Assembly: GCF_900115075.1 (NCBI RefSeq)
Contig: NZ_FOVG01000001.1
Coordinates: forward strand, 1,550,001 to 1,614,000
Origin: Candidatus Pantoea varia
GTDB taxonomy: Bacteria; Pseudomonadota; Gammaproteobacteria; Enterobacterales; Enterobacteriaceae
DNA: 64,000 bases
Direction: 5' to 3'
The notes under the pieces were generated by a model, which was not told where the DNA came from, made no database searches, and worked only from the letters and a program-made list of their open reading frames with translations. Position numbers and translations under genes: made by a program. Positions 9,433-19,620 of the stretch are shown here, in pieces. The stretch's first letter is position 1; the number at the start of each line of letters is the position of its first letter.

Positions 9433-9446
9433 TGAATATATATTCA
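9433..9446. promoter_or_regulatory. Palindromic operator in front of transketolase/kinase/isomerase unit
   Basis: TGAATATATATTCA is a perfect 14-bp palindrome located 29–42 bp upstream of the N-subunit start. The identical sequence recurs at 13719–13732 in front of the ABC transporter unit. The divergent SorC-type regulator encoded at 13888 is the obvious candidate to bind both. Binding is inferred. Confidence 0.6.
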
Positions 9447-9537
9447 AATTGGTTAAAAAATTTTGTTCGCAAAACTTCCCGTTAATCCGGGCAGACCGTT
9501 CTCTGCTCATCAGCACGGCCAGCCCGGTTCAGTGCCC

Positions 9538-10650
9538 TCAGGGTTTAGCCGGTGCCCCCTCCTTGATTAACGCTTTCTGAGCCACGACCGCCGCCTTCTG
9601 CTGCATCCGGCTCTGAGTCTGGTCGATGATGACCGCGATGATGATGACGATGCCTTTGATTACCATCTGCCAGAATTCACTGACACCCATCATGATCAGG
9701 CCATCCGCCAGGAAGCCGATGACGAACGCGCCAATCAGCGTGCCGACAATCGTGCCGCGTCCGCCCGCCAGTGAGGTGCCGCCCAGCACCACGGCGGCAA
9801 TCGCATTCATCTCAAACGCGGTGCCGTTCGCCGGATGGCTGGCGACCAGCTGCGAGGAGACCACGATGCCCGCAATCGCCGCGCAAAAGCCCGACAGGGT
9901 GTAGACCAGAATTTTCACCTGCCGGGTTTTCACGCCCGACAGTTCAGCGGCGCGCTCGTTGTCACCGATGGCATACACCTGGCGGCCAAACGGCAGGCGA
10001 CGGGCGACATAGCCGATGACCAGCGCCAGCACCACCATCATCCAGATGGCGTACGGCAGCCCGAGAAAGGTTCCGGCACCAATCCGATCAAAGCCGGTGT
10101 TGCCCAGCAGCGGATTGCCCTGCAAACCGGGAAAGGTCTCGCCGCCGGAGGTGAGCATCGCCGCGCCGCGCAGGATGTACAGGGTACCGAGGGTGCAGAT
10201 AAAGGGCGCGACGTTGTAGCGGGTAATGATCCAGCCGTTGCCCGCACCTATCAGCGCCCCGATGATCAGCACCACCGGCACAATCACCCAGACGCTGGGG
10301 AAGATGGCGATGCCAAACATCGGCAACACAATCCCTTTGGTGATCAGCCAGCCGGCGATCATGCCGCACAGCCCCAGCGTCGCCCCAATGGAGAGGTCAA
10401 TTCCCGCGGTGATGATGACAAAGGTGATGCCCAGCGCCAGAAAGGCGTTGATGGCGATGTGTTTCACCATGATCACCAGACTGCCGGTGGCAAGAAAGTC
10501 CGGCACGGTGATGGCGAAGAAGCCGACGATCAGAATCAGCGCAATAAAAGTGCGCAGTTTCAGAAGCAGCAGCAGAATGCTTTCGCGTGAACTGAACGCT
10601 TTAGCCGGAAGTGTCTCCAGCGCGACGCTGTTAGTGCTTTTCATGCTCAT
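9538..10650 (-). CDS. Ribose-type sugar ABC transporter permease
   Basis: This inner-membrane permease of 370 residues belongs to the RbsC/BPD_transp_2 family. It has many hydrophobic helices and the family's diagnostic segments ITAGIDLSIGATLGL and VLGGTSLAGGRGTIVGTLIG, near the ATPase-contacting loop. ATG at 10650 overlaps the TGA of the upstream ATPase gene by four bases, so translation is coupled. It is the last gene of the transporter unit (binding protein, DUF2291 lipoprotein, ATPase, permease). It probably forms a homodimer. The imported sugar should be the substrate of the adjacent isomerase. Confidence 0.92.
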   Translation of the reverse strand: MSMKSTNSVALETLPAKAFSSRESILLLLLKLRTFIALILIVGFFAITVPDFLATGSLVIMVKHIAINAFLALGITFVIITAGIDLSIGATLGLCGMIAGWLITKGIVLPMFGIAIFPSVWVIVPVVLIIGALIGAGNGWIITRYNVAPFICTLGTLYILRGAAMLTSGGETFPGLQGNPLLGNTGFDRIGAGTFLGLPYAIWMMVVLALVIGYVARRLPFGRQVYAIGDNERAAELSGVKTRQVKILVYTLSGFCAAIAGIVVSSQLVASHPANGTAFEMNAIAAVVLGGTSLAGGRGTIVGTLIGAFVIGFLADGLIMMGVSEFWQMVIKGIVIIIAVIIDQTQSRMQQKAAVVAQKALIKEGAPAKP

Positions 10651-12161
10651 AACCCCTGCGCACTTGCTTTTACCAGCGCTGCCTCTTCCGCCTGGTCACG
10701 GGGAAGATCAGCCGTAAGTTTGCCGCCCGACATCACCAGGATGCGATCGGCGACTGCCATAATCTCTTTCAGGTCTGAGGTGGAGAACAGCACCGCAATA
10801 CCCTGCTGCGACAGGGCCACCATCATGCGGAACACTTCCGACTTTGCGCCGACATCAATGCCGCGACTCGGCTCATCCAGCAGCAGCAGACGTGGACGGG
10901 TCAGCAGCGCGCGGCCAATCACCACTTTCTGCTGGTTGCCGCCACTCAGTGCGCTGATGGCAACGTCCGGCGAGGAGATTTTGATCGCCAGGTTGCCCAC
11001 CGTCTGGTTTACCGCCTGCTGCTCTGCCTGATGCGCAATGGCAAAGCGATGCGACAGTCGCCGCCACAGGCTGGCGATGGTGAGATTACTGGCGACCGAC
11101 GAGACCGGGAAAATTCCGGCGCGTTTGCGATCTTCCGGCACCAGACTCATGCCCATGCGGATACGATCGGCGGTGGGCAAACGGGTTGGCAGCGGCTTGC
11201 TGTCGAGCCACAACGTGCCCAGATAGTGACGCTGAGTGCCGAGCAGACAGTCAAACAGCTCAGTGCGGCCCGCACCCATCAGTCCATAAATCCCGACAAT
11301 TTCGCCGGCCCGCACCTGAAAACTGACATCATCGACCAGGGTATTGCCGTTGGGGCTGACGCAGGTGATGTGCTGCGCCTCAAGAACCGGCGCGCCAAAT
11401 TCACGCTCATCCGGCAGGAAGGTGGTGACCGGTTCACTGCCCAGCATCTCGCGCACTATCCACGGCACATCAATGGCGCTGACCGGCGCTTCCGCCTGAA
11501 AACGTCCGTCGCGCAGAATGGTAATGACGTCGCCAATCGCCATCAGCTCTTCCAGCCGGTGGGAGATATAGATAAGCGTGACGCCCTGCTGCGTCAGATC
11601 GCGGATCACCCGGAACAGGATCTCTACTTCGGTTTTACTTAGCGCCGAGGTCGGCTCGTCGAGGATCAGGATGTCTGCATCTTCTGCCAGGGCTTTAGCG
11701 ATCTCCACCAGCTGCTGCTGACCCACTTTGAGATTACCGACCCGCTCATTGGGCGAAATCGGCTGGTCGAGACGCGCCATCAGAGCGGCGGTGCGCCGTG
11801 CCTGCTCCGCCTCATTGATCGGCGCCAGGCCACGCTGGATCTCCCGGCCCAGGAACAGGTTTTCCGCCACCGTGAGATTTTCAAACAGATTCAGCTCCTG
11901 ATGCACCATACCGATGCCGTGCCGGGCGGCGTCACGGGTGCTGCTCAGCGTCAGCGGCTCACCATTCAGGAACAGCGAACCGGCGGTAGGCTGCTGCACG
12001 CCCGCCAGAATCTTCATCAGGGTTGATTTACCCGCGCCGTTTTCCCCGATGATGACGTTAACTTTGCCACGCCAGACCCGGTAGTCGACGCGATCCAGCG
12101 CCAGCGTGCCGGGAAACAGCATCGAGATCTGTTCGGCCCGCAGAATGATTTCATCCTCCAT
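10647..12161 (-). CDS. Ribose-type sugar ABC transporter ATP-binding protein
   Basis: This 504-residue protein has two fused nucleotide-binding domains, as in RbsA/MglA. The first domain has a canonical Walker A (GENGAGKST, residues about 38–46) and DILILDEPTSAL as Walker B. The second has the degenerate Walker A (GLMGAGRTE) normal for this family, and an intact LSGGNQQK signature with LLLDEPSRGID. It overlaps its neighbours by one base upstream and four bases downstream, consistent with one coupled operon. It powers uptake of the sugar delivered by the binding protein. Confidence 0.93.
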   Translation of the reverse strand: MEDEIILRAEQISMLFPGTLALDRVDYRVWRGKVNVIIGENGAGKSTLMKILAGVQQPTAGSLFLNGEPLTLSSTRDAARHGIGMVHQELNLFENLTVAENLFLGREIQRGLAPINEAEQARRTAALMARLDQPISPNERVGNLKVGQQQLVEIAKALAEDADILILDEPTSALSKTEVEILFRVIRDLTQQGVTLIYISHRLEELMAIGDVITILRDGRFQAEAPVSAIDVPWIVREMLGSEPVTTFLPDEREFGAPVLEAQHITCVSPNGNTLVDDVSFQVRAGEIVGIYGLMGAGRTELFDCLLGTQRHYLGTLWLDSKPLPTRLPTADRIRMGMSLVPEDRKRAGIFPVSSVASNLTIASLWRRLSHRFAIAHQAEQQAVNQTVGNLAIKISSPDVAISALSGGNQQKVVIGRALLTRPRLLLLDEPSRGIDVGAKSEVFRMMVALSQQGIAVLFSTSDLKEIMAVADRILVMSGGKLTADLPRDQAEEAALVKASAQGL

Positions 12162-12760
12162 CAGGGCGTCCCCCGCTTCAGCTCAATCGCCACCACGTCT
12201 TCAACGCTGTTCTGGCCGATGCTGACGGCCAGCAGCGCCTGCACCGGCTGGTTGACCCAGCTGGCATCCAGCGGCGGCAACTGCTTCACCGCATGACGGT
12301 TCAGCGCCCGGGTCAGCTGGGCGTACTGCACCTGATTCGTGAACTCTTCGAAACGGAAACCGGCGGCATCCCGGATAGCGTTACTGCGCAGCACTGGCCC
12401 GACGCTGACCGCCACCGGCTTGCCGTTGATCATCAGCGTCAGCGTGCGTTCACGCGGATTACGCTCATCAAAGGCGCTGGCCGTCCCGCTGGCCCGCACG
12501 AAGACGCTTTCACGCCCGCCGGATTGAACCGTCTGGCTTTTCGCCTCCATGTCGGCCCAGCTCAGCGCGTGGCCGTTTGCGATGGTCATCACGCGCGGCT
12601 GCCAGGTCTCCTCCGCAATCTGCTGCGGCGTCTGGGTGGTATAGCTGGGTTTCGCGTGCGGATCTTTTGGCATGACTGGGTTTCCGTCCGCATCCAGATC
12701 TACCACCGTGCAGGCGCTGAGCAGCGCCATACCGGTCAATACCGCCAGTATCCGTTTCAT
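12161..12760 (-). CDS. DUF2291-family lipoprotein of sugar ABC operon
   Basis: This 199-residue predicted lipoprotein has a lipobox LLSAC with the acceptor Cys17. The remainder is a DUF2291 domain, which is known mainly from ribose-type ABC transporter operons and has no established function. It sits between the binding-protein and ATPase genes and overlaps the latter by one base. It may assist substrate capture or transporter assembly at the outer face of the inner membrane; that is speculation. Confidence 0.85.
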   Translation of the reverse strand: MKRILAVLTGMALLSACTVVDLDADGNPVMPKDPHAKPSYTTQTPQQIAEETWQPRVMTIANGHALSWADMEAKSQTVQSGGRESVFVRASGTASAFDERNPRERTLTLMINGKPVAVSVGPVLRSNAIRDAAGFRFEEFTNQVQYAQLTRALNRHAVKQLPPLDASWVNQPVQALLAVSIGQNSVEDVVAIELKRGTP

Positions 12761-12762
12761 GA

Positions 12763-13812
<1,050 letters not shown>

Positions 13813-13830
13813 TCACAAATTAGCCCGCGT

Positions 13831-13846
13831 TGTGATTTTGATCATC
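13831..13846. promoter_or_regulatory. Possible CRP-cAMP site between transporter and regulator genes
   Basis: TGTGA-N6-TCATC matches the CRP consensus TGTGA-N6-TCACA in the left half fully and in three of five bases on the right. A GATCACA half site occurs 20 bp to the left. Catabolite control would be normal for a sugar operon, but the match is imperfect. Confidence 0.35.
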
Positions 13847-13887
13847 CTGGTTAACAATATCGGGCAGATTCAGAGAGGGAAAAACCG

Positions 13888-14844
13888 ATGGCAAAACAGG
13901 ATGAACAGCGACTGATGGTGAAGATTGCCACTCTTTACTATGTCGAAGGGTTGAAGCAGTCAGAGATTGCACAGTCGCTGACCCTATCGCAGTCGTTTGT
14001 CTCACGCATTCTTAATCGCAGCGTGAAAGAGGGTGTGGTCAAAATTAGTGTGGTGCCACCGGCCAACGTCTATCCGGAGCTGGAAAAAGCGATTGAGCAG
14101 ACCTATAACCTGCCGCAGGCGATTGTGGTGGATGTGCCGGACCAGGCGTCGTCGCTGCAGATTAAGCAGGCGATTGGATCGGCGGCTGCTCACTATCTGG
14201 AGACCCGGCTGCGTAATGATGAGCTGATTGGCATTTCGTCGTGGAGCGGCACTATCCGGGCGATGGTGGATGCACTGCATCCGCTTAACAGCGCCTGCAA
14301 AGGGGTGATTCAACTGCTCGGCGGCGTCGGGGCCAACGGCAACGTGCAGGCGACGATTCTGACACAGAACCTGGCGGCGCTGCTGAACTGCCCCGCCTGG
14401 CTGCTGCCGTCGCAGTCGATTGAGCATTCGGTCAGCGATCGCCAGCGGCTGTCGGCCAACGCAGAGGTGGCCGAAGTGCTGAGTAAATTTGATCAGGTCG
14501 ATCTGGCGATTGTCGGCATCGGCGATCTGGAGCCGTCGGCGCTGCTGCGTAATTCCGGCAACTACTACGATGGCAAAATGCTGCAGACGCTGGCGGCGCG
14601 TGGCGCGGTCGGTGATATCTGCCTGCACTATTTCGATGCCTGCGGCCAGCCGGTCCTGAAAGCCGAAGAAGATCCGGTCATTGGGATGGAGCTGGCGCAG
14701 GTGAAACAGTGTCCGCAGGTTGTGGGCCTGGCAGGCGGACGGGAGAAAGCGCAGGCGATTCGCGGTGCGCTGTTGGGTGGCTACATTAAGGTGCTGATCA
14801 TCGACTATCCCACGGCGCGGCTGCTGCTCACGCCGCAGGATTAA
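13888..14844 (+). CDS. SorC/DeoR-type sugar-binding transcriptional regulator
   Basis: This 318-residue regulator has an N-terminal helix-turn-helix (residues about 20–45, GLKQSEIAQSLTLSQSFVSRIL) and a C-terminal SorC-type sugar-phosphate binding domain, with GVIQLLGGVGANGN, LAIVGIGDLEP and GLAGGREKAQAIRGALLGGYI. It is divergent from the ABC transporter unit. It most likely controls both units through the palindromes at 9433 and 13719, with a phosphorylated pathway intermediate as inducer. The binding sites and effector are inferred from context. Confidence 0.9.
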   Translation: MAKQDEQRLMVKIATLYYVEGLKQSEIAQSLTLSQSFVSRILNRSVKEGVVKISVVPPANVYPELEKAIEQTYNLPQAIVVDVPDQASSLQIKQAIGSAAAHYLETRLRNDELIGISSWSGTIRAMVDALHPLNSACKGVIQLLGGVGANGNVQATILTQNLAALLNCPAWLLPSQSIEHSVSDRQRLSANAEVAEVLSKFDQVDLAIVGIGDLEPSALLRNSGNYYDGKMLQTLAARGAVGDICLHYFDACGQPVLKAEEDPVIGMELAQVKQCPQVVGLAGGREKAQAIRGALLGGYIKVLIIDYPTARLLLTPQD

Positions 14845-14854
14845 TCTTTATCGG

Positions 14855-15484
14855 TCAGATGGTGCGGTACGCTGTGGTGACTTTCCACAGGTAGCGGGGT
14901 GCCTGTGCTGCCGGATGCTTGTTCTGCACATGCTGATAGAACTCATCCGGTGACATGGAATTGATCATCGCAATGGCCCGATCGCGATCGCTGGAGAAGG
15001 TCCGCAGCAATGCGCCTGCGCCGTTAGCATAAGAGACGATGGTGGCGTAGCGCAGCGTCAGCGGATCACGAATGCCCGACAGCGCGGAATTCTGCAGAAT
15101 ACGGATATAGGCGGTGCCAATATCAATATTTTTGGCCGGATCGCGCAACTCCGCGTTCGACGGCTGACCACGGCGGCCCAGCGTGCGATAGACTTCGCGC
15201 CCGGCAGTCGAGGCTTTAATCTGCATCAGTCCCACCGCATTGGAACGGCTCACTACGCCCGGATTGCCACCCGACTCGACACTGATAATGGCGCTGATCA
15301 ACTTCTCATCAACGCCATAATGACTGGCGGCATCTTCGGTAAACATTGCCCAGGTCCCATTGACGCTGGACGGGGGTGCCTGAGTTAGCGGCGTGTTGCG
15401 TTGCTTAACGGCCTGGTGCGGTGGCTCGCTGGCACAGCCGGTCAGGAGTAACGCTGAGAGTATAAGGTGTCGGATTTTCAGCAA
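14855..15484 (-). CDS. emtA: Endo-type membrane-bound lytic murein transglycosylase EmtA (MltE)
   Basis: This outer-membrane lipoprotein of 209 residues cleaves glycan strands of peptidoglycan, forming 1,6-anhydro ends. The lipobox is LTGC (Cys17). The SLT domain includes the catalytic Glu in ISAIISVESGGNP and the family segments NAVGLMQIKAS and YANGAGALLRTF. The next gene is divergent ldcA, as in E. coli, which supports the assignment. ycgR, its other E. coli neighbour, is separated here by the sugar island. Confidence 0.93.
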   Translation of the reverse strand: MLKIRHLILSALLLTGCASEPPHQAVKQRNTPLTQAPPSSVNGTWAMFTEDAASHYGVDEKLISAIISVESGGNPGVVSRSNAVGLMQIKASTAGREVYRTLGRRGQPSNAELRDPAKNIDIGTAYIRILQNSALSGIRDPLTLRYATIVSYANGAGALLRTFSSDRDRAIAMINSMSPDEFYQHVQNKHPAAQAPRYLWKVTTAYRTI

Positions 15485-15645
15485 TTTTTCGTCTCGTAGC
15501 TGTTGTGGCGAATGCTATCATACCCATGCAGCCTGAGAGCAAAATTACCGTTTATCCTAAATGCACGAAAATGCGGCGCGTACCGTGACTTCAGTGAGGC
15601 TTTTCGCCATCATCGCCGTAAGTCAGGCGCTCACAGCAGGAAATT

Positions 15646-16572
15646 ATGATGATTTCACGTTCAGTTCGTCTTATCTCCCCCTCCGGTTACTGTCACAACG
15701 AGCCAGCGGCGCTGCAGGGCATTGCGCGCCTGCGCGCGGCGGGCCATCAGGTTGAGAACGAGCAGGTGATCACCCGCCGTTTTCAGCGTTTCGCCGGAAC
15801 AGACGCGGAACGACTGGCGGATATCAACCAGCTTGCCAGCCTGAGCACCCTGCCCGACGTGGTGCTGGCGGTGCGTGGCGGTTATGGAGCCAGCCGGTTA
15901 CTGGAATCTATCGACTACGTCGGCCTGCAACGCCGTCTGCTGAATCAGCCGTTGGCGCTGTGCGGCCACAGCGATTTCACCGCGATTCAGCTGGCACTGC
16001 TGGCGCAGGTCGGCCTGATTACCTTCAGCACACCGATGCTGGCCGGTAACTTTGGTGCCGCGACCTTATCTGAATTTACCCTTCACCACTTCTGGCAGGC
16101 ACTGACATCACCTACAGTAGAGGTGAAATGGCAGAGCGAAACGCCAGATCAGGGCGAATGGCAGGGCACGCTGTGGGGGGGGAATCTGGCGATGATCTGC
16201 TCACTGATTGGCACGCCGTGGATGCCGCAAATCGAAAACGGCATTCTGGTGATCGAGGATGTGAATGAGCATCCGTTCCGCATTGAACGCATGCTGATTC
16301 AGCTGCAGCAGAGCGGCATTCTGGCACGCCAGCGGGCGATCGTTACCGGCAGCTTCACCAGCACGGCTCTGTCAGAGTATGACAATGGGTTTAACTTCGA
16401 TACCGTCTGGCAGTACGTGCGTGACACCACCGGTCTGCCGGTCATCAGTGGATTAGATTTTGGTCATGCCGCTGATACCGTCACACTGCCGCTGGGCGCC
16501 AGCGCACGATTAGCGGTCAGCCAGGGCAACGCCCATTTGCAGGCGACCGGGCATCCCGTCCTGCGGGAATAG
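15646..16572 (+). CDS. ldcA: Murein tetrapeptide L,D-carboxypeptidase LdcA
   Basis: This cytoplasmic serine peptidase of the S66 family removes the terminal D-Ala from recycled murein tetrapeptides. It has 308 residues with the start at 15646 (ATG at 15649 is equally possible). The nucleophile is the Ser in LCGHSDFTA. LVIEDVNEHPFRIERML and the GLDFGHAADTVTLPLG segment carry the expected catalytic Glu and His. The neighbouring emtA releases murein fragments, so the two are functionally related. Confidence 0.95.
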   Translation: MMISRSVRLISPSGYCHNEPAALQGIARLRAAGHQVENEQVITRRFQRFAGTDAERLADINQLASLSTLPDVVLAVRGGYGASRLLESIDYVGLQRRLLNQPLALCGHSDFTAIQLALLAQVGLITFSTPMLAGNFGAATLSEFTLHHFWQALTSPTVEVKWQSETPDQGEWQGTLWGGNLAMICSLIGTPWMPQIENGILVIEDVNEHPFRIERMLIQLQQSGILARQRAIVTGSFTSTALSEYDNGFNFDTVWQYVRDTTGLPVISGLDFGHAADTVTLPLGASARLAVSQGNAHLQATGHPVLRE

Positions 16573-16594
16573 AGAGCGTTTCAGGAGATCGACA

Positions 16595-17257
16595 TTGAAG
16601 CCGTTGTATGACGATTTGTGGATCTCAACCCCGGAATTTCCGGTGGAAGATGCCGTTAATGACCTGATGATGCATGGTTTTATGCTGTGTCATCCGCGCG
16701 GCAATCTGCTGATTGGCCGCGTAGAAAATCCGCTCGATCATGAAGTGATTGCCGAGTCCGGCGGTGTAATCCGTCATTACCTGACTCACTGGCACGAATC
16801 CGCGCCCGGTGCGGCGGTCATCCAGCAGCGCTTCAGCAGCGCCCTGTATTGCCACAACCGCTCGCTGGGCCCCATCAGCCGTTTTGCTGAGCCTGATGAC
16901 ACCTTTACGCAGCAGGAGACGCACTTCGGGGATTTCCATCTGCTGCCGACACCTGGACATACGCCGGGCAGCTGTAGCTATCTCTATAGCTCACCGCTGG
17001 GGCTGACCTATCTGTTTGTGGGCGATACCGTGACGCGTTCTCATGACAACTGGATTTCGGTGCTGGTGCCGGACAGTAATCCGGCGGAGCTGAGCCAGAC
17101 GCTGGAGTTTTATCGATCGCTGCGTCCCGACGTAGTGCTGATGAGTACCACGCGCGGGCATCTCTCCTGGAAAAAAGTCACGTTGCAGAGCTGGCTGGCA
17201 GCGATTGATGAAGCTGAACAGCATCCGCTGGATTTGCGTCAGCAACCGTTGTTTTGA
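16595..17257 (+). CDS. Metallo-beta-lactamase-fold protein with degenerate metal site
   Basis: This 220-residue MBL-fold protein starts with TTG at 16595, preceded by AGGAGA with good spacing. The normal HxHxDH motif is reduced to THWHESA: His65 and His67 are kept, but Asp and His at 69 and 70 are replaced by Ser and Ala. Later motifs remain (LPTPGHTPGS with His122, and VGDT with Asp144). A second zinc site is therefore unlikely, and it may bind one metal or have another function. It lies 22 bp downstream of ldcA and may be co-transcribed with it. The substrate is unknown. Confidence 0.8.
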   Translation: MKPLYDDLWISTPEFPVEDAVNDLMMHGFMLCHPRGNLLIGRVENPLDHEVIAESGGVIRHYLTHWHESAPGAAVIQQRFSSALYCHNRSLGPISRFAEPDDTFTQQETHFGDFHLLPTPGHTPGSCSYLYSSPLGLTYLFVGDTVTRSHDNWISVLVPDSNPAELSQTLEFYRSLRPDVVLMSTTRGHLSWKKVTLQSWLAAIDEAEQHPLDLRQQPLF

Positions 17258-17671
17258 TTACAGGGCTTTCGTCAGATAGTGGCGCTGATGATGCCGTGGA
17301 TAGTTATCCAGGCTGAAGCGCAGCGTATAGCCGAGCTTTTCATAAAACGGTCGCGCCTGAAAACTGGCGGTATCCACCTGAGCAAAACGGCAGCCGCGAT
17401 CCCGCGCTTCCTGCTCTGCCGCCTGTATCAGCTTGCTGCCCGCCCCCTGCCCGCGTAGCGCCTCACTCACCCACAGCATATCAATCCGCAGCCAGTTTCC
17501 GGCGGTTGATCCGGTCAGTCCGGCCAGCTTTCTGCCCTGGTCATCACGAATAAACACGCCGATCGACCTGATCTCATCAATATTAATATATTGGCTGTTG
17601 AACGCAGTCAGACCCAGTCTGACTTCATCCAGATCCTGCGTCGTGACCTTGTCGGTAATCTCGGGTTGCAT
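17258..17671 (-). CDS. GNAT-family N-acetyltransferase
   Basis: This 137-residue acetyl-CoA dependent acetyltransferase has the acetyl-CoA pyrophosphate loop LRGQGAGSKLIQAAEQEA (residues about 86–103) and the downstream RPFYEKLGYTLRFSLDNYP typical of GNAT motif B. The start at 17671 follows GGAG. It ends tail-to-tail against the MBL-fold gene with no gap. The substrate cannot be assigned. Confidence 0.88.
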   Translation of the reverse strand: MQPEITDKVTTQDLDEVRLGLTAFNSQYINIDEIRSIGVFIRDDQGRKLAGLTGSTAGNWLRIDMLWVSEALRGQGAGSKLIQAAEQEARDRGCRFAQVDTASFQARPFYEKLGYTLRFSLDNYPRHHQRHYLTKAL

Positions 17672-17685
17672 AGTGGCTCCGGGGG

Positions 17686-18069
17686 TTAAGTGTCGGAGTG
17701 CTGACGGTCGTCGTAGCGCTCCAGGCTCAACGCATCAACATCGCGTTTTTCGCTGCGGCTGCAGGGCAGCAGTTTATCGCTGTCGCGGTATACAAAAAAG
17801 GTCGCCTGGCTGCGCTGGTTCACAATCAGCTGATCGCCATTGCGAAAGCGGGTAATCGTCACCTTATCACCCGCGTCTAAACGGGTACGCTGCTGACCGG
17901 CGGCAATCTGGAAATGCCCCGGCGGCCACATTAACGTGGTTAAACCATATTCGGCACGCGAAACGGTCATGGTCTCCCGGCCGGGACAGTTAAGTTGAAA
18001 TTCGGTTTCGCTCCAGGCGGGGGCGATATGACAGGCCAGCAGGCCCAGGGCAATTAACGCTGCCTTCAT
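17686..18069 (-). CDS. Small secreted hypothetical protein
   Basis: I do not recognise this 127-residue protein. It has a clear Sec signal peptide (MKAALIALGLLACHIAPAWSE) and two later cysteines (LNCPG and LLPCS) that could form a periplasmic disulfide. The rest is beta-rich in appearance (DKVTITRFRNGDQLIVNQRSQ). The start follows GGAG at good spacing. It lies 14 bp upstream of the acetyltransferase gene on the same strand and may be co-transcribed. Confidence 0.65.
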   Translation of the reverse strand: MKAALIALGLLACHIAPAWSETEFQLNCPGRETMTVSRAEYGLTTLMWPPGHFQIAAGQQRTRLDAGDKVTITRFRNGDQLIVNQRSQATFFVYRDSDKLLPCSRSEKRDVDALSLERYDDRQHSDT

Positions 18070-18212
18070 GCTGTGTCTCCGCTGATTTTATTGAGATTTT
18101 TTAGCTTAACACATCAAAGGACAGAGAAGAGGCGTGGGCTTACCCGCAGCAAGACCATTGAAAGATAGAATCGGCGTGCGAAAAAATCTGAAAGTTGAGA
18201 AAAAATAAAGTA

Positions 18213-18249
18213 ATCCGGCCAGCGTAGCAGGCTGCCACACTGGCCGGAT
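18213..18249 (-). terminator. Terminator hairpin after 60-residue small ORF
   Basis: ATCCGGCCAG at 18213–18222 pairs perfectly with CTGGCCGGAT at 18240–18249. On the minus strand it is followed by a T-rich run. It lies just after the stop of the small gene at 18255. Confidence 0.7.
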
Positions 18250-18254
18250 AGTGA

Positions 18255-18437
18255 TTATTCAGCGGCCACCTCGGCGGCCACTAACATCAGCGCCAGCCCG
18301 GCATTATCAGTGTCATAAGCCTGCATTACTGCACGAATATCCGCTGAGCAAGCGATTACCTGTTGCTTCTTATCGGCTTCTAACTGGTCAATCGCATGGC
18401 GAATAATCATTAGACTTGCTTCTTCTTCGTTCATCAT
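18255..18437 (-). CDS. Small acidic hypothetical protein
   Basis: This 60-residue acidic, mostly helical protein is unrecognised. It is followed immediately by a good terminator and has an AGGGA element before the ATG pair, which supports a real gene. It could be a small regulatory or connector protein, but nothing in the sequence shows its role. Confidence 0.55.
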   Translation of the reverse strand: MMNEEEASLMIIRHAIDQLEADKKQQVIACSADIRAVMQAYDTDNAGLALMLVAAEVAAE

Positions 18438-18648
18438 TTATCCCTGAATTTGCCTAAGTGGTGCGCAAAGGAGCCAAGAATAACGTTTAATGATAAGCAA
18501 AGTCACCCCTTTACATTCCTGTTGCTTACCGATTAAACAAATCACAAACGGGAAGCGCAGCGGAAACTGCTATGATTAAGGGATTAATGGCGCGGCAGGA
18601 TAGACTCTGCGCCAGAAAACTCCCAGGGATTGAAGCAGGTAAAAAATC

Positions 18649-18978
18649 ATGATGCGATTCAGCATTTTTATACTTATCGCGATGCTGACTGGATGTTCAT
18701 CTGGCCCGAAAGGGGTGGAATGTCCGGGCGAGGTCTCGACAATTTATGGTCAGTCGATGGGGCAGACCCGGGGCGTGATTTTTGATCTGGTTAATAGCTT
18801 CACCGTGACCCGGGATAATGTCAGCGTGAAGAGTGGCCCGCTGCAGTCGCTGGATCGGTTTAAATATGTCCCCTCGGCGGTGACACCCGAAGGCTACTAT
18901 GCACAGCGCCTGTCAGATAAGCAGTTCCGCCTGATTAATCCTTACCAGGACACCCAAATCACCTGGACCTGTCCATAG
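18649..18978 (+). CDS. Small hypothetical lipoprotein
   Basis: This 109-residue protein has a lipobox LTGC (Cys16), so it is a predicted lipoprotein. The residue after the Cys is Ser, which favours outer-membrane sorting. Two cysteines remain in the mature chain (VECPG and the C-terminal TCP). The start may be the ATG at 18649 or 18652. I do not recognise a family. Confidence 0.65.
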   Translation: MMRFSIFILIAMLTGCSSGPKGVECPGEVSTIYGQSMGQTRGVIFDLVNSFTVTRDNVSVKSGPLQSLDRFKYVPSAVTPEGYYAQRLSDKQFRLINPYQDTQITWTCP

Positions 18979-19039
18979 AGGATGAATCCTGCTGCCAGAT
19001 GGTTTATTGTCAGGAAACGTCAAGCAGCAGGTCTCCCCG

Positions 19040-19597
19040 ATGGAAAAGCGTCTGGATAACAACGGTTATATCGACTTCCCCTTCCCTGCCACCCGCAATG
19101 CGGATGGCTCTGTGAATCCGTGTGGTTTTGATCTGACGCTGGAAACCGGTCGCCTTGAGGAGATCGCGGTGCTGAACCGTTCGGTGAATCTGCGGCGGCT
19201 GGTTGAGGAGATCAATCTGCAGGAGGGGCTGTTTATGACCCTGGCCTGTGACTGGCAGCAGCAGCCAGATGCAGTCTGTGGCTTTATCGATGTAGCCTTT
19301 CGTCCCGACCTGCCGCAACACGGCCATGAGGAGGCGCTGCAGCTGGAAACGCGTTTTTATGGCTACCTGACCGGGCAGGAGAAGCAGCATCAGATGTCTG
19401 CGGAGACGCTGGTCAATTATGCCCGTTCGGTACTCGACTGGAGCTGGTCACCGCTACGCCAGCGTCAGCGCGACTATGAAAAGATCACCATTCAGTTCTA
19501 TTGCCCGCAGGCAGATGATGCCGAATGGTGTTTTGATCATCTGCGTCATTTCCTGGTGAGCGTCTACCCGGCCTGCGTCGCCGCCCGTTCACTCTGA
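19040..19597 (+). CDS. Hypothetical cytoplasmic protein
   Basis: This protein of about 185 residues has no recognised domain, signal peptide or membrane segment. It is rich in Trp, Gln and Glu. I prefer ATG at 19040 (an AGG lies eight bases upstream), but TTG at 19007 would give 196 residues. It precedes the exported Ppx/GppA-like gene by 23 bp on the same strand, so the two may form a unit. Confidence 0.55.
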   Translation: MEKRLDNNGYIDFPFPATRNADGSVNPCGFDLTLETGRLEEIAVLNRSVNLRRLVEEINLQEGLFMTLACDWQQQPDAVCGFIDVAFRPDLPQHGHEEALQLETRFYGYLTGQEKQHQMSAETLVNYARSVLDWSWSPLRQRQRDYEKITIQFYCPQADDAEWCFDHLRHFLVSVYPACVAARSL

Positions 19598-19620
19598 TCC
19601 CCTCTGCCTCCGGAGTCGCT

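Noticed and set aside
8310..9485. 391-codon plus-strand frame antisense to the transketolase N-subunit gene
   Set aside because: The minus strand encodes a full transketolase domain with TPP motif; the antisense frame has no recognisable protein features.
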